From contig JAHDXO010000014.1 in assembly GCA_023382975.1 (NCBI GenBank), positions 62,001-126,000 on the forward strand: a stretch of 64,000 bases of DNA. The letters are read 5' to 3'. Below, one piece after another: positions 44,740-54,087 of this stretch. The number at the start of each line of letters is the position of its first letter. Positions within the stretch are counted from its first letter, which is position 1. Source of the DNA: Pirellulaceae bacterium. GTDB taxonomy: Bacteria > Planctomycetota > Planctomycetia > Pirellulales > Pirellulaceae. Made by a program: the position numbers and the translations under genes. Below the pieces are notes generated by a model. It did not search any database, was not told where the DNA came from, and saw nothing but the letters and a program-made list of their open reading frames with translations.

Positions 44740-47385
44740 ATGTCGACGAAGCTTGCCACCGCGTTTTTGGATCGGGTCCAGAGAAGTGGCCTGGTTTCCG
44801 AAGACCGACTTCCGCAGTTGCGGCAGGAGTTGGAGGATCGGGGTGTCGATCTGGCCAATCCCGGCTCCATCGCCGACGCGTTGGTCGACATGGGCGTTCT
44901 CAGCCGGTGGCAGGCCGACAAAGTGCTCGAGGGCAAGCACAAAGGGTTCTTCCTCGGTTCCTACCGCTTGCTGCGGCCCTTGGGCCGAGGCGGGATGGGT
45001 GCCGTCTTTCTCGCTCAACACGAAATGATGCGGCGCCAGTGTGCGATCAAAGTCCTGCCGCATTCTCAAATCAAAGAAGGTTCATCGGTTCTCAAGCGGT
45101 TCTATGTCGAAGCACAAGCCGTGGCCTCGCTGGACCACCAGAACATCGTTCGTGCCTACGACGTGAACATGGAAGCCAAGGACGGCAAAGACATCCATTA
45201 CTTGGTGATGGAGTTCGTCGAGGGGCGCGATCTCCAGACGCTCGTTCAGGAAGAAGGCGTGCTGGACTACGTCAAAGCGGCGGAGTATCTGCGCCAGACC
45301 GCCAACGGCTTGGCGCACGCCCACGGGAACGGACTGATCCACCGCGACATCAAACCGGCCAATCTGTTGGTCGACAAGAAGGGCGTGGTGAAGATCCTGG
45401 ATCTGGGATTGGCGCGGTTCTTTGACGACAGCGAACAAGCTTCGCTGACCACGGCCCACAACGAAACCGTGCTGGGAACCGCCGACTATCTGTCCCCCGA
45501 ACAGGCGTTGAACAGCCACACGGTCGACCACCGAACCGACATCTACAGCCTTGGTTGCACTGCGTATTTCATGCTGGCCGGCCATCCCCCGTTTCCGGAG
45601 GGAACCGTGGCGCAGCGTTTGGTAGCGCATCAAGTCAAAACACCTCAGCCGATCAAGGAAAAGCGTCGCGACGTGCCAAGCGATCTGGTGGCGATCATCG
45701 ACAAGATGATGGCCAAGCGGCCGGAGGAACGTTTCCAGACGGCCGAAGAGCTTTCCGCCGTCCTAGCTCGCTGGTTGTTCGAACATGGCGGAGACGAATG
45801 GAAACGCCAGCACTCGGAGATCGCGGGAGACAAGGCGTTGATGTCGCTGTTGTCCAGTCGCGAGCCCACCCGCACCATCCGGTCATCGATGAGCGAAACC
45901 GAGTTGGAACTCGAATTGGCGCCGTTGGAAGACGACCACGACGACATGGCTCCCTCCGCGAGTCGTTCCGGATCCAACTTGAACCTGGCTGGATCGGGCA
46001 TCCGCAAGGCGGCGGGCGAGTCTTCCGCATCCCGGCGCCGCGCGCCGGCCAAGAACGACAGCATCGACGAGCTGATGCCCTTGACCGACGACGAGGCACC
46101 GGCCACGCCCGCACCGAAGTCGGGCGCACCCGTCGCGCCGGTATCGCTGGCCAAAGCGTTGAGCGATGAATCGACGCTCCCTTCGCTGGACGATGAACTG
46201 AGCGCAGGGATCGAACCCCTGCCGGATTTGCAGCAGGTCGATCTGGCGTCCCTGGACACCAGCGACCTACTCGGCGGCTTGGACGAACACGACTTGGCAG
46301 GTGTTGGCCCGGCCGATGATCCGCTGGGTGCGATGGACAGCGATCTGCGGCAAGTGACGTTGGCCGGCGGCGGGTCGTCGTCCTCCAGAAGCCATCGCCG
46401 GGTCGAACCCGTTGCGGAGAAAGCGGTTGCTGCCCCGACAGCCGTCGTTGGTTTACCCATCTTGATCGGCGGAGCGGCCGGGTTGGTGCTGGTGCTGATC
46501 ATTCTGGCACTCGTGAATATGTCGACCAAACCGGAGCCTGCGAAGTTCGATCCGGGGCAGGTGAGACAGCCCGATCCCGCCGTTGCAGCGCCGGACGGCG
46601 CAGGAACTCAAGACACGCAGTCTGCCGATCCAGTGCGGGTTCCCGACGAAGGCGGCACAATCTCACCGCCCCGTAAGGATCCCGTTCAGGAACCACCCGT
46701 CGAAGTGGCCGTCGCGCCGCCCGAGTCGCAGCCGCCGACCCGCGAGCCGAGCCAGGATGTCGTACCGCCGGTTAAGCCGAAACCGGAGCCCGCGAAACCG
46801 GTGGAAGAACCGGTTGCCGTTCCCCCTCAGCCCGAGCCGAAACCAGAGCCGACGCCCACCGTAACGCCCAAGCCGGAGCCCGCAAAACCGGCGGACAAAC
46901 CAGAGGTTCCGAAGCCCGAACCGCCCGTGCCGACGCTCACGCCGCAGCAGAGGTTCGCTGCCATCGAAGGGTTCCGAGTGGAATTGAAACCACCGGGAGA
47001 CGGCAGGAAACCGACCGGAAAGATGGCCCCGCAACTTGCGAAGTTGCTGAGTAGTGTCACGATGGCAGTAGGCCGGGAGGTGGAGGAGACCGCCAAACAC
47101 TGCAACGTGACCTTCGACCCCGGCCAGAAGCCAGTGCTGATTCTTCAACCGGACATGCAGGCCGCTGCGCCCAACATTGTTCTGACGTTGCGGGCCGTGT
47201 TGACGGTGGAAGACGAGTCGGGCCAAACCGTCACGCTTTGGCAAAACGAGGGCGAGCTGGCGTCCTTCTTGCCGACTGCCAATTCTACGGTCGTGCTTGG
47301 CAATGCTCGCACCTCGATCGGAAGATTCTTCCGCGATTTCCGCGACAAGTACGATGAAGCCGTCGCGGCTCATTCTGCCCCGTGA
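44740..47385 (+). CDS. Transmembrane Ser/Thr protein kinase
   Basis: The 881-residue protein has a planctomycete-type N-terminal helix region, then a kinase domain from about 72. Visible motifs are the Gly loop (LGRGGMGAVFLA), the catalytic Lys (CAIKVLP), HRDIKPANLLVDKKG, a DLG variant of DFG (ILDLGLARFFDD), and GTADYLSPEQAL. A low-complexity acidic/Ser-rich stretch follows, then one membrane span near 572-594 (PILIGGAAGLVLVLIILALV). The outer part has repeated KPEPAKP units before a C-terminal domain of about 150 residues. It probably senses an extracytoplasmic cue and phosphorylates cytoplasmic targets. The target is not evident; the FHA protein at 53280 is a candidate reader only by type. 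Confidence 0.92.
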   Translation: MSTKLATAFLDRVQRSGLVSEDRLPQLRQELEDRGVDLANPGSIADALVDMGVLSRWQADKVLEGKHKGFFLGSYRLLRPLGRGGMGAVFLAQHEMMRRQCAIKVLPHSQIKEGSSVLKRFYVEAQAVASLDHQNIVRAYDVNMEAKDGKDIHYLVMEFVEGRDLQTLVQEEGVLDYVKAAEYLRQTANGLAHAHGNGLIHRDIKPANLLVDKKGVVKILDLGLARFFDDSEQASLTTAHNETVLGTADYLSPEQALNSHTVDHRTDIYSLGCTAYFMLAGHPPFPEGTVAQRLVAHQVKTPQPIKEKRRDVPSDLVAIIDKMMAKRPEERFQTAEELSAVLARWLFEHGGDEWKRQHSEIAGDKALMSLLSSREPTRTIRSSMSETELELELAPLEDDHDDMAPSASRSGSNLNLAGSGIRKAAGESSASRRRAPAKNDSIDELMPLTDDEAPATPAPKSGAPVAPVSLAKALSDESTLPSLDDELSAGIEPLPDLQQVDLASLDTSDLLGGLDEHDLAGVGPADDPLGAMDSDLRQVTLAGGGSSSSRSHRRVEPVAEKAVAAPTAVVGLPILIGGAAGLVLVLIILALVNMSTKPEPAKFDPGQVRQPDPAVAAPDGAGTQDTQSADPVRVPDEGGTISPPRKDPVQEPPVEVAVAPPESQPPTREPSQDVVPPVKPKPEPAKPVEEPVAVPPQPEPKPEPTPTVTPKPEPAKPADKPEVPKPEPPVPTLTPQQRFAAIEGFRVELKPPGDGRKPTGKMAPQLAKLLSSVTMAVGREVEETAKHCNVTFDPGQKPVLILQPDMQAAAPNIVLTLRAVLTVEDESGQTVTLWQNEGELASFLPTANSTVVLGNARTSIGRFFRDFRDKYDEAVAAHSAP

Positions 47386-47395
47386 CGCGGCATGC

Positions 47396-49273
47396 TCAAG
47401 TCTCCCGCAGCGATTCTTGGATGCCCCGGTGCATTTCGTACCAGAAAGTCCAGGCGGCGTCCGTCTTGTCCCGGTCGAATTCGGCGATCCAGTGGTCCAA
47501 CTCCGAACGCTGGACGCCGTCCACGTCCCGCTTGCGTCGCAGGAATGTGTGGACGTAGTCGATGCAGCGCTCCGAACCCCAGTACAGCGACGAATTCCGG
47601 CTGTGAATCCGACTGGCCGTCATCGCCGTCTGCTCGACGAACTGCGGTCCCAGTCCGAACAACGAATTCAGGATCGGCGGCAGCATCTCCTCGGCCCAGC
47701 CGCGGTGGAAACGGCAGAAGCCCGCGTTGTCCAACATCAATTCGTTCTTCATCAACGCGACGCTGATCCGCCCGAGGTCGCGCGGCGGCAGAAAGTCGTT
47801 GCCGTAGTACTGATAGTACTTGCCCATGATCGCCATCGGCGCCAGCACGCCCGGCGTCCAGTACTGGTTGGGCACCATCCAACCGCGCCGCGCGAACGAC
47901 GTGAACACAAAGGGCGCCATGATCTCGGCACCGCGGTCGCGTGCCAAGCGACGCGCCAAACGCCGCGCGCCGTCGCGCAGATCGAGGATCCCGCGGCGGT
48001 GGATTATGGCGTCCAACAACTGGTCGCCGATGGCCGCATTGTGCTCCGAATCCGCGACGGCGTCGAAGCCTTCGGCCTGAAACATCGGCCGGTCGCGGAC
48101 GGCCAACTCCTCGGGTGTCAGCAATCCGGTGTCCAGGCAGTCCATCAGCCAAGCGATGACGCCGCCGCTGCTGATCGCATCGAAACCGTACGTGTCCGAC
48201 TTGCGGTTCAGACGTTCCGCGGCGCGCTGATCGAACACGCCGGACAGCGGTCCCATCGTCTGGTACGGCTCGTAGTCCTTCTTGTACTCGTCGCGCAGCT
48301 TCTTGCAGACCGCCGCACAAGGCTCGCCGCAGTTGGCCTGTTGTTTGGTTTCGATCGTTTCCTCGTTGAATTGCCGCAGGTAGTGGTTGACGATCAACCG
48401 ATCGTGAACCGCCAGACGCTGCTCTTCGCTGTCGTAGATGCTGCGGTAATTGAAATACAGCAGCCGCCCTCCGATCGTCGCGTAATTCACGCCGAACGTT
48501 CCGCCGGTCTGGAACCGCGGATCGAAACGGTATTTTGTCGTCGCTTCGAAGTCGACGGTCTTGAGACGCTTGTTGTATTTGTCCGCGAACCACTCGTCCG
48601 CGACCTTTCGGTCGCGGAAATCGTCGTCGACGAAGGTTCCGCCGAACATCACCGCTGCCAGGTTATGCTGCTGCAGCAGTTTCGAACCAAAACCGCCACG
48701 GCCCGCCCATGTATCGACGTGTGTCAACCGTCCTTGGGAAACGGGCGCCGAAGCGATGGCCCCGAAATCCGTTGCCGCCGCTGCCGGCCCGACGGCCAGC
48801 ACGCGAGGATCGGATTCATAGCGGCCACCGAAACAGTCCAGCGCGTGGGCCATCATGGAATAGACGCCGCCGGGCGCTTCGTCCCAAATGCGACGCGGAT
48901 CGACCGGGATCACTTCGACCTCGACCTGTTCGCCTCCGTTGCGGTTCAGGTACAGCAGCGACGGCGACGCGGCGCGGCCGACAATCGACAACAGATTCAC
49001 TCCCAAGTTGTCGAAGACCAGGGCTGCCCCGCCCATCGTCGAAACGTAGAACCCGCCCCAGCAAGGCGAAAACCCGCTGATGACCAGACGGTTCGAGCCT
49101 GGCAGAATCGACCCGGCCAGCAGCCCGCCGCCGATATTCAAAGCGTTGTGCCGACCCGCCAGATGCAGGCCGAGATCCACCGGCCCGAAAAACGGTTCGC
49201 CAGCGGCGTAGTAGTCAATTCGGTAAAACGCACTGCTGGCGTCGACCGTCAAAACGCGCAATCGGGAATCCAT
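47396..49273 (-). CDS. Aldehyde ferredoxin oxidoreductase family protein
   Basis: ATG 49273 is chosen because GGAAGG lies nine bases upstream (ATG 49282 is an alternative). The 625-residue product has the N-terminal pterin-binding part LAGSILPGSNRLVISGFSPC, GRGGFGSKLLQQHNLAAVMF, and a cysteine cluster NCGEPCAAVCKKLR (near residue 316) with another Cys in DNAGFCRFHRG, as needed for the [4Fe-4S] cluster. YGFDAISSGGVIAWLMDCLD is also typical. Family enzymes hold a tungsten or molybdenum bis-pterin and oxidise aldehydes with ferredoxin. The substrate is unknown. The gene is alone, convergent with the kinase, with only ten bases between the stops. Confidence 0.85.
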   Translation of the reverse strand: MDSRLRVLTVDASSAFYRIDYYAAGEPFFGPVDLGLHLAGRHNALNIGGGLLAGSILPGSNRLVISGFSPCWGGFYVSTMGGAALVFDNLGVNLLSIVGRAASPSLLYLNRNGGEQVEVEVIPVDPRRIWDEAPGGVYSMMAHALDCFGGRYESDPRVLAVGPAAAATDFGAIASAPVSQGRLTHVDTWAGRGGFGSKLLQQHNLAAVMFGGTFVDDDFRDRKVADEWFADKYNKRLKTVDFEATTKYRFDPRFQTGGTFGVNYATIGGRLLYFNYRSIYDSEEQRLAVHDRLIVNHYLRQFNEETIETKQQANCGEPCAAVCKKLRDEYKKDYEPYQTMGPLSGVFDQRAAERLNRKSDTYGFDAISSGGVIAWLMDCLDTGLLTPEELAVRDRPMFQAEGFDAVADSEHNAAIGDQLLDAIIHRRGILDLRDGARRLARRLARDRGAEIMAPFVFTSFARRGWMVPNQYWTPGVLAPMAIMGKYYQYYGNDFLPPRDLGRISVALMKNELMLDNAGFCRFHRGWAEEMLPPILNSLFGLGPQFVEQTAMTASRIHSRNSSLYWGSERCIDYVHTFLRRKRDVDGVQRSELDHWIAEFDRDKTDAAWTFWYEMHRGIQESLRET

Positions 49274-49475
49274 CGCATCCATCCTTCCGGAAAAGTCACA
49301 CCATGCACATCGGCAGCTGGCAATCCACCTTGTGCGTCCCCAATCCATAAGAGATCGGCTCCCCCGGCGACAAGGCCATTCAAGAGAAGCATCATTTTTC
49401 CGGGAAAACTCCGCGATGGCAACTAGTGCCGGTTCCCGTTCCCACGCTTGGCGCGGCGGACACGCGAACGGAACT

Positions 49476-51020
49476 TCACTCGATGCCTGGCTGCCAGGGC
49501 TCGTCGCGACCGGCCGGTGGAGACGCGCCTGTCGCTCCGTCCACCGCAATATCCGGCGAGGCGCGGATGGCCTGTAGCAGGGGTTCGCCGGTGATTGGGA
49601 CCGGACCGGTGAGCAGCTCGGGAACACTGACGGTCTTGAGCAGCGAGTCGTAGAACACCGGATCGCGTTGCGGAACCAGGAACGGCTTGTGAACGCTGCC
49701 GGTTTCGTCGACATAGCTCAGGTAGCACCGCGTGAACTCTCCGTCCCGACGCTTGCTGCTGAACGCGATCCAGCGACTGTTGCTCGACCAGCTATGCCAC
49801 GATTCGGAATGGTCGCTGTTGATCTCCAGCCGCCGGTAATTCCCGCGCTTCAAGTCCATCAGATACAGATCGCTGCTTGGCTGGAACACGGGAAAGCAGC
49901 CGTAGCGACACATGCAGAACAGCAGGAATCGTCCGTCCGGCGAGATGCGAGGCAACAGGATGCTGAGTCCGGTCTCCTTCGAAGCGAGCACCGTTTCGGG
50001 CTCGCCCCATTGGTCCGTGCCGATGTCGTAGGGGATCCGCATCAGGTCGTATCGAACTTCCGCATAACGGGGCGGCGGAATCGTCTTCTGGTCCGTCCAC
50101 AGCATCGGGGCGCTGCAGAAGTACAAATAGCGTCCATCCGGGGTCCAAGCGGGATAGGTCTCCAGTCGTGCTTTGTCCGCAGCCCCCGGAATCAGCCGCG
50201 TGTCGCCTCGTTCGACATGGTAACACGCCAGCGCGGAGTCCAGGTCGATCACGTCCCGGACCTCGGTGCCGGCCTCGTGGAAGAACTGCCAGACGCGGTT
50301 GAGCGAATAGACGGCCATCCGGCCGCTGGGATGCCAAGCCGTATAGCCGAACCGCGCACCGATCTTCTTCACCTCGCCGTCGCTGGCCAGCAGCGTCGCA
50401 GCGCCGAACCGCGGGCTGCGAGTCCCGATCAACATCCGACCAGGATCGTTGCCGACAAAGCTGTGGCAATTGACGCAGCCAGCGCCGAACGACATGCCGT
50501 CAAGTACCACCGATTCGCGATACGTTGTCAGGTCGCGCTGATGAACGGCGATTTCTCGCCATTTGTGATGCACGGGTTCGAGCATCCGGTACACGAGGTA
50601 AGCGTCGATTTCGTGATCCGCCACGTGAACGACGATCGGTTGATACCGCTTCCATTGCCGGTCCCGCTCGACCCACGTCTCCAGCGTCAGGTCTCGACCG
50701 CGGTTTGCCTGCAACAGACCTCGCCAGCGCTTCGCGGGAATCACTACCTGGGGTACGCGCGACGCGATCGCAATCGGCTCGCCCGCTGCGCCAACGAGGC
50801 GGACGAAGAAACGCTGCCCGGGCTCACCGATCGAAAAATTCAACGGGGCGACGTTCGGCGGAATGGTGATCCCCGCGCAGTCCGGGCTGATCCGAGGCGG
50901 ACGGTCGACGGTCGGCGCATGGTCTGGCGGCAGCCGGCCGGCGCGGTACGTCACCAACGTAGCGCCGACCGCGACGAGAAGGGCTGCGATCGCGATCAAT
51001 GCCACCAATCTACTCGCCAT
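49476..51020 (-). CDS. TolB-like beta-propeller protein with heme c motif
   Basis: The 514-residue protein is anchored by an N-terminal span (LVALIAIAALLVAVGATLV). After TIPPNVAPLNFSI it has a heme c motif CVNCH (in GAGCVNCHSFV, near residue 188), then WD40/TolB-like repeats (GYTAWHPSGRMAVYSLN, ARLETYPAWTPDGRYLYFCS, PRISPDGRFLLFCM). It overlaps the DUF6057-like gene upstream by 11 bases. The same pairing of a TIPxNxAPLNF/CxxCH/TolB protein with a DUF6057-like membrane protein occurs in Bacteroidetes. Function unknown; an extracytoplasmic electron-transfer or binding role is possible. Confidence 0.75.
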   Translation of the reverse strand: MASRLVALIAIAALLVAVGATLVTYRAGRLPPDHAPTVDRPPRISPDCAGITIPPNVAPLNFSIGEPGQRFFVRLVGAAGEPIAIASRVPQVVIPAKRWRGLLQANRGRDLTLETWVERDRQWKRYQPIVVHVADHEIDAYLVYRMLEPVHHKWREIAVHQRDLTTYRESVVLDGMSFGAGCVNCHSFVGNDPGRMLIGTRSPRFGAATLLASDGEVKKIGARFGYTAWHPSGRMAVYSLNRVWQFFHEAGTEVRDVIDLDSALACYHVERGDTRLIPGAADKARLETYPAWTPDGRYLYFCSAPMLWTDQKTIPPPRYAEVRYDLMRIPYDIGTDQWGEPETVLASKETGLSILLPRISPDGRFLLFCMCRYGCFPVFQPSSDLYLMDLKRGNYRRLEINSDHSESWHSWSSNSRWIAFSSKRRDGEFTRCYLSYVDETGSVHKPFLVPQRDPVFYDSLLKTVSVPELLTGPVPITGEPLLQAIRASPDIAVDGATGASPPAGRDEPWQPGIE

Positions 51021-52944
51021 GCGAATTCCACCCCGAGACGCCGAACCAGCAGTAGAAGAAATAAGAATCGCTCAGACCGGCTTCGAACGCCCTCTGCTTG
51101 GCTTCCTCCCGATCGGAACTCCGGCCAAGAATGTTGAAGAACGCCGCGGCACGCGCCTGCGTCTCGCGGTCGAACCGATACTCGTTCAATGGAAACGGCG
51201 TGTTCGTCTGGCTCGCATGCACGAAGACCGCCTCCTGAAAGTGCCGAGGAATTTCCGAATATCCGAAGCGTTCGAGCTGGGAAAGGGCTTCCACAACTTG
51301 GCCGGGACGGACGGTTCGCAGGTAATGAACCATCAGAAACTCGAAGGCCATCCGGTTGTCCGGGTTCTGGTCGAGGAGCGCCCGCAGGGATTCTTCGCAA
51401 TTGCCAACGAGCGCGGCCGACACACGGTCCTCGCTCAGTCTGCACCGGCGGAGCCGCCGCACCCGCGGGTCGCTCTCCAGACGGGGATCGAATTCGAGCC
51501 GCTGGAGCAGGTCCGTTGCAACGCGGCGATGGAGCGGCTTCTTGCCCAGTGCGTTCAGAAACACTTTGGCCGCTTCCGGTTGATCTTTCACGATGTGGAT
51601 CATCGCCAAATGCTCCAGCACCGCGGGCAGATCGCCGGTTCCCGCCAATGCTTCGTAAGCGCACTTCTCCGCCCGGTTGACCAATCCGAGTTCCAGGTTG
51701 AAGCGGCTCTCTTGCAGATAGGCGTGGACGTCCCGCTCCGCCTGCGGAACAAGGTAGGGATCCCTGCCCGCAGCCTGGGGGTAGGAAAACACCGTGTCGC
51801 CCAATCGTCCCGCGTGGTACAGGGCCATCAACACGTTTCGCTGATTGCGGTCGTAGGCCACATTTTGCGGCCTGCTGTCCGCCGTCCTCAGTGCGTCGTG
51901 CCATCGCTCGCGCTGGCAATAGAAATCGAGCAACAAGGCAAACCTGGTATCCGCGTGCAGCGTCGACCAGGCGATCGCGCCCGCAGCCAGGCAGATCCCA
52001 GCCAGTTTGACGCTCCATCTCGATTCGCCTCGCCGCAAGAACCGGACCAGTCTCTCGCCGCGCGACGGATTCGCGGCGATCACCGCGAGCTTTGCTCGAC
52101 ACGATCTCCAGCACGTCACTGCCAGTGGCCTCAATACGGCACCGGTCAGCACCACCGGAAAATACAGATGAAGCACCAGCGCGTACAGCCAGTCACCCTC
52201 CGCCAACCCCTCCGCCGACAGAAGCAGACCCGTGTAGACTTCGCGCCCAGGCAGCCGAAACAGAAGGACTCCGAGCAGGCCCGGGACCAGCAGCGCGGAC
52301 ACCAGAGCCACCACAGCCCGTCCTGCATGACCGTTGATCGGCCATTCGTAGACCGAGGCCAAGATCGGAAACCAGAGCCCCTTCGGGCCGGCGACGATGT
52401 AGGCCGCTCCGCTTAGCACCAGCAGCAAAACGACGCGAGTGACGGCGTTGCGCGGCGCCAGTCGCTGATAAATCAAGAACAACGCCAGAGCCACCAGCAA
52501 GGACAGGATGGTCGTCAACGGTTGATCGTACTTGCCGTGCATCGCGAGCAACAGAACGGGCGGCCCATACCGGAGCACCATCCCCCGCGTCTGGCCCGTG
52601 ATCTGCTGGAGCGCATCCACGACCGCACTGGTACACCACGCCAGGCAGGTCACGATGGCGGCACCCAGCCAACCGACGCCATAGAACGTCGAGAGGAAGC
52701 GGGCGAGATACTCTACCAGCCCACCCGGCCGCGAGACGCATTCGCGGAACATCGCCCAGCCGGTCGTGAAGGCAAGAGCGTAGTAGGGTGTGAAAATGCC
52801 GATGGCATGATGAATCAAACGCGTGTCCAAGACCAGCCAGACGTACAGATAGTACAGCAGGAAGAATACTCCTGTCTCGACCCGCTGCCGCCCAAGCGGA
52901 GCGAGTACCAACTTCGACGCGGAGTCATGTCTGGACGCGTTCAC
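51010..52944 (-). CDS. Polytopic membrane protein, DUF6057-like, with helical repeats
   Basis: The frame is open from 53049, but the first 35 residues are Arg/Pro-rich and lack conservation, so a GTG at 52944 is used; the true start is uncertain. The product (about 644 residues) has roughly eight membrane spans in its first half, such as GVFFLLYYLYVWLVLDT, TTILSLLVALALFLIYQ and VVALVSALLVPGLLGVLL. It has a long soluble C-terminal half of TPR-like helices (LVNRAEKCAYEALAGTGDLP, AVLEHLAMIHIVKDQPEAAK). The match to DUF6057 is by overall layout and by its partner, the TolB-like heme protein. The pair overlaps by 11 bases. Function unknown. Confidence 0.65.
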   Translation of the reverse strand: MNASRHDSASKLVLAPLGRQRVETGVFFLLYYLYVWLVLDTRLIHHAIGIFTPYYALAFTTGWAMFRECVSRPGGLVEYLARFLSTFYGVGWLGAAIVTCLAWCTSAVVDALQQITGQTRGMVLRYGPPVLLLAMHGKYDQPLTTILSLLVALALFLIYQRLAPRNAVTRVVLLLVLSGAAYIVAGPKGLWFPILASVYEWPINGHAGRAVVALVSALLVPGLLGVLLFRLPGREVYTGLLLSAEGLAEGDWLYALVLHLYFPVVLTGAVLRPLAVTCWRSCRAKLAVIAANPSRGERLVRFLRRGESRWSVKLAGICLAAGAIAWSTLHADTRFALLLDFYCQRERWHDALRTADSRPQNVAYDRNQRNVLMALYHAGRLGDTVFSYPQAAGRDPYLVPQAERDVHAYLQESRFNLELGLVNRAEKCAYEALAGTGDLPAVLEHLAMIHIVKDQPEAAKVFLNALGKKPLHRRVATDLLQRLEFDPRLESDPRVRRLRRCRLSEDRVSAALVGNCEESLRALLDQNPDNRMAFEFLMVHYLRTVRPGQVVEALSQLERFGYSEIPRHFQEAVFVHASQTNTPFPLNEYRFDRETQARAAAFFNILGRSSDREEAKQRAFEAGLSDSYFFYCWFGVSGWNSHGE

Positions 52945-53279
52945 GAGTTCGATCGACGTGCTTTGGCAGGATTTTGCGGCCGGGCTTCTCGGCGGCCCGG
53001 GACCGCCGACGTGACGGGCAGTATGGCGCGCGTGCGCGGGCCACGTCAAGCGAAAGTTACCGGGTGGATCGGCACCGCTGTCCGTATTCCGGAACCGTCC
53101 GGATACCCCGCCACGCTGGCGATAAGACGGACCGCCGCGTTCGCCGGATCAAGATCCAGTTTTTTCCCGAAAAGGTCGCCTTCCGCGTCTTGACCCTGCA
53201 ATCACCCGGATGTTATAAGCACTTACGGATGCTTTCATCGGATTTCATTCGCTTTGACTGAAACGAATTCGAGCTGAAC
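52945..53279. other. 335-bp intergenic region, no gene seen
   Basis: This gap separates the DUF6057-like gene (minus) from the FHA gene (plus). It should hold both promoters. The part near 53150-53279 is more AT-rich (GTTATAAGCACTTACGG at 53212-53228). I see no RNA gene or repeat. Part of it may still be coding for the DUF6057-like protein if its start is at 53049. Confidence 0.5.
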
Positions 53280-53948
53280 ATGGTGCGGGTTACCCTGCGA
53301 GTTCTTGACGGCGCGGATCGCGGCCGAATTTTCGAAAGCCTTGACACGCCGGTTACGATCGGACGCGAAGAGGGCAATATCATTCAACTGAATGACGAAC
53401 GGGTCAGCCGTTTCCACGTCAAGATCCAGTCCGACGGCGACCGGTTGGTGCTGACCGATTTGGAGAGCACCAATGGCACGCGGGTCAACGGCGAAGACGT
53501 GCGCCTGCGGGTTCTGAAGTTCGGCGATCTGATCCAGTTGGGTCGCACGCTGGTTCTGATCGGATCGCGCGAACAGATCGAAGAACGGCTGAGTCATTTG
53601 CCTCCTCAAGAGTCGAAGGGCTGGTTCCGGTTCCGCAAGAATCGGACGATCGAAGAATCTCAGTCCGATTCCGGGAATCCGTGGACCGGCACGGAGAACT
53701 TGCAGGATTTCCTGTTCAACCACGAACCGCCGGAACTGCCGGATGATTTGACGGCTACGCAGGCAGCTCAATTGGCCGAACTGATTGACTACATGCGACT
53801 GCGACTCCGCGGTCTGGTCGCCACGGTCAAAGAAGACAAGACGGGAAACGTGACGCTGAACGCTGCCGAATGGCAGAAACTGGTCGATTTGAATTCTCGG
53901 CTGGCCGAGATGGTGCGGCAGATCGGCGAGCCCGATTCGACCGGCTAG
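53280..53948 (+). CDS. FHA-domain protein
   Basis: The 222-residue protein has an N-terminal FHA domain (residues 3-95) with the phosphothreonine-binding signature: TIGREEGNIIQLNDERVSRF, H in RFHVKIQ, and LESTNGTRVNG. The C-terminal half is helical and charged with a possible coiled coil (LNAAEWQKLVDLNSRLAEMV). There is no membrane segment. FHA domains read Thr-phosphorylated proteins, so it is a natural partner for the Ser/Thr kinases at 44740-47385 and 56871-58424. This is an inference from domain type. It precedes the cytochrome peroxidase gene by 139 bp. Confidence 0.92.
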   Translation: MVRVTLRVLDGADRGRIFESLDTPVTIGREEGNIIQLNDERVSRFHVKIQSDGDRLVLTDLESTNGTRVNGEDVRLRVLKFGDLIQLGRTLVLIGSREQIEERLSHLPPQESKGWFRFRKNRTIEESQSDSGNPWTGTENLQDFLFNHEPPELPDDLTATQAAQLAELIDYMRLRLRGLVATVKEDKTGNVTLNAAEWQKLVDLNSRLAEMVRQIGEPDSTG

Positions 53949-54087
53949 TATCCGGTTCCCCGGACAGTCCAGAATCACGTGGATGGATGCGGGAAGCGGA
54001 TTGGTCGCTTGCCACCAGTCGAATCGAAGAATCCCGCCAAGAACGAGTTTTTCCGATTTCTAGTACACCACTTACGAGGAGACAGCC

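Noticed and set aside
46690-46930. KPEPAKP repeats in the kinase as a possible DNA-level repeat element
   Set aside because: They are a Pro/Lys-rich linker in frame within the kinase gene, a common wall-spanning or flexible spacer.
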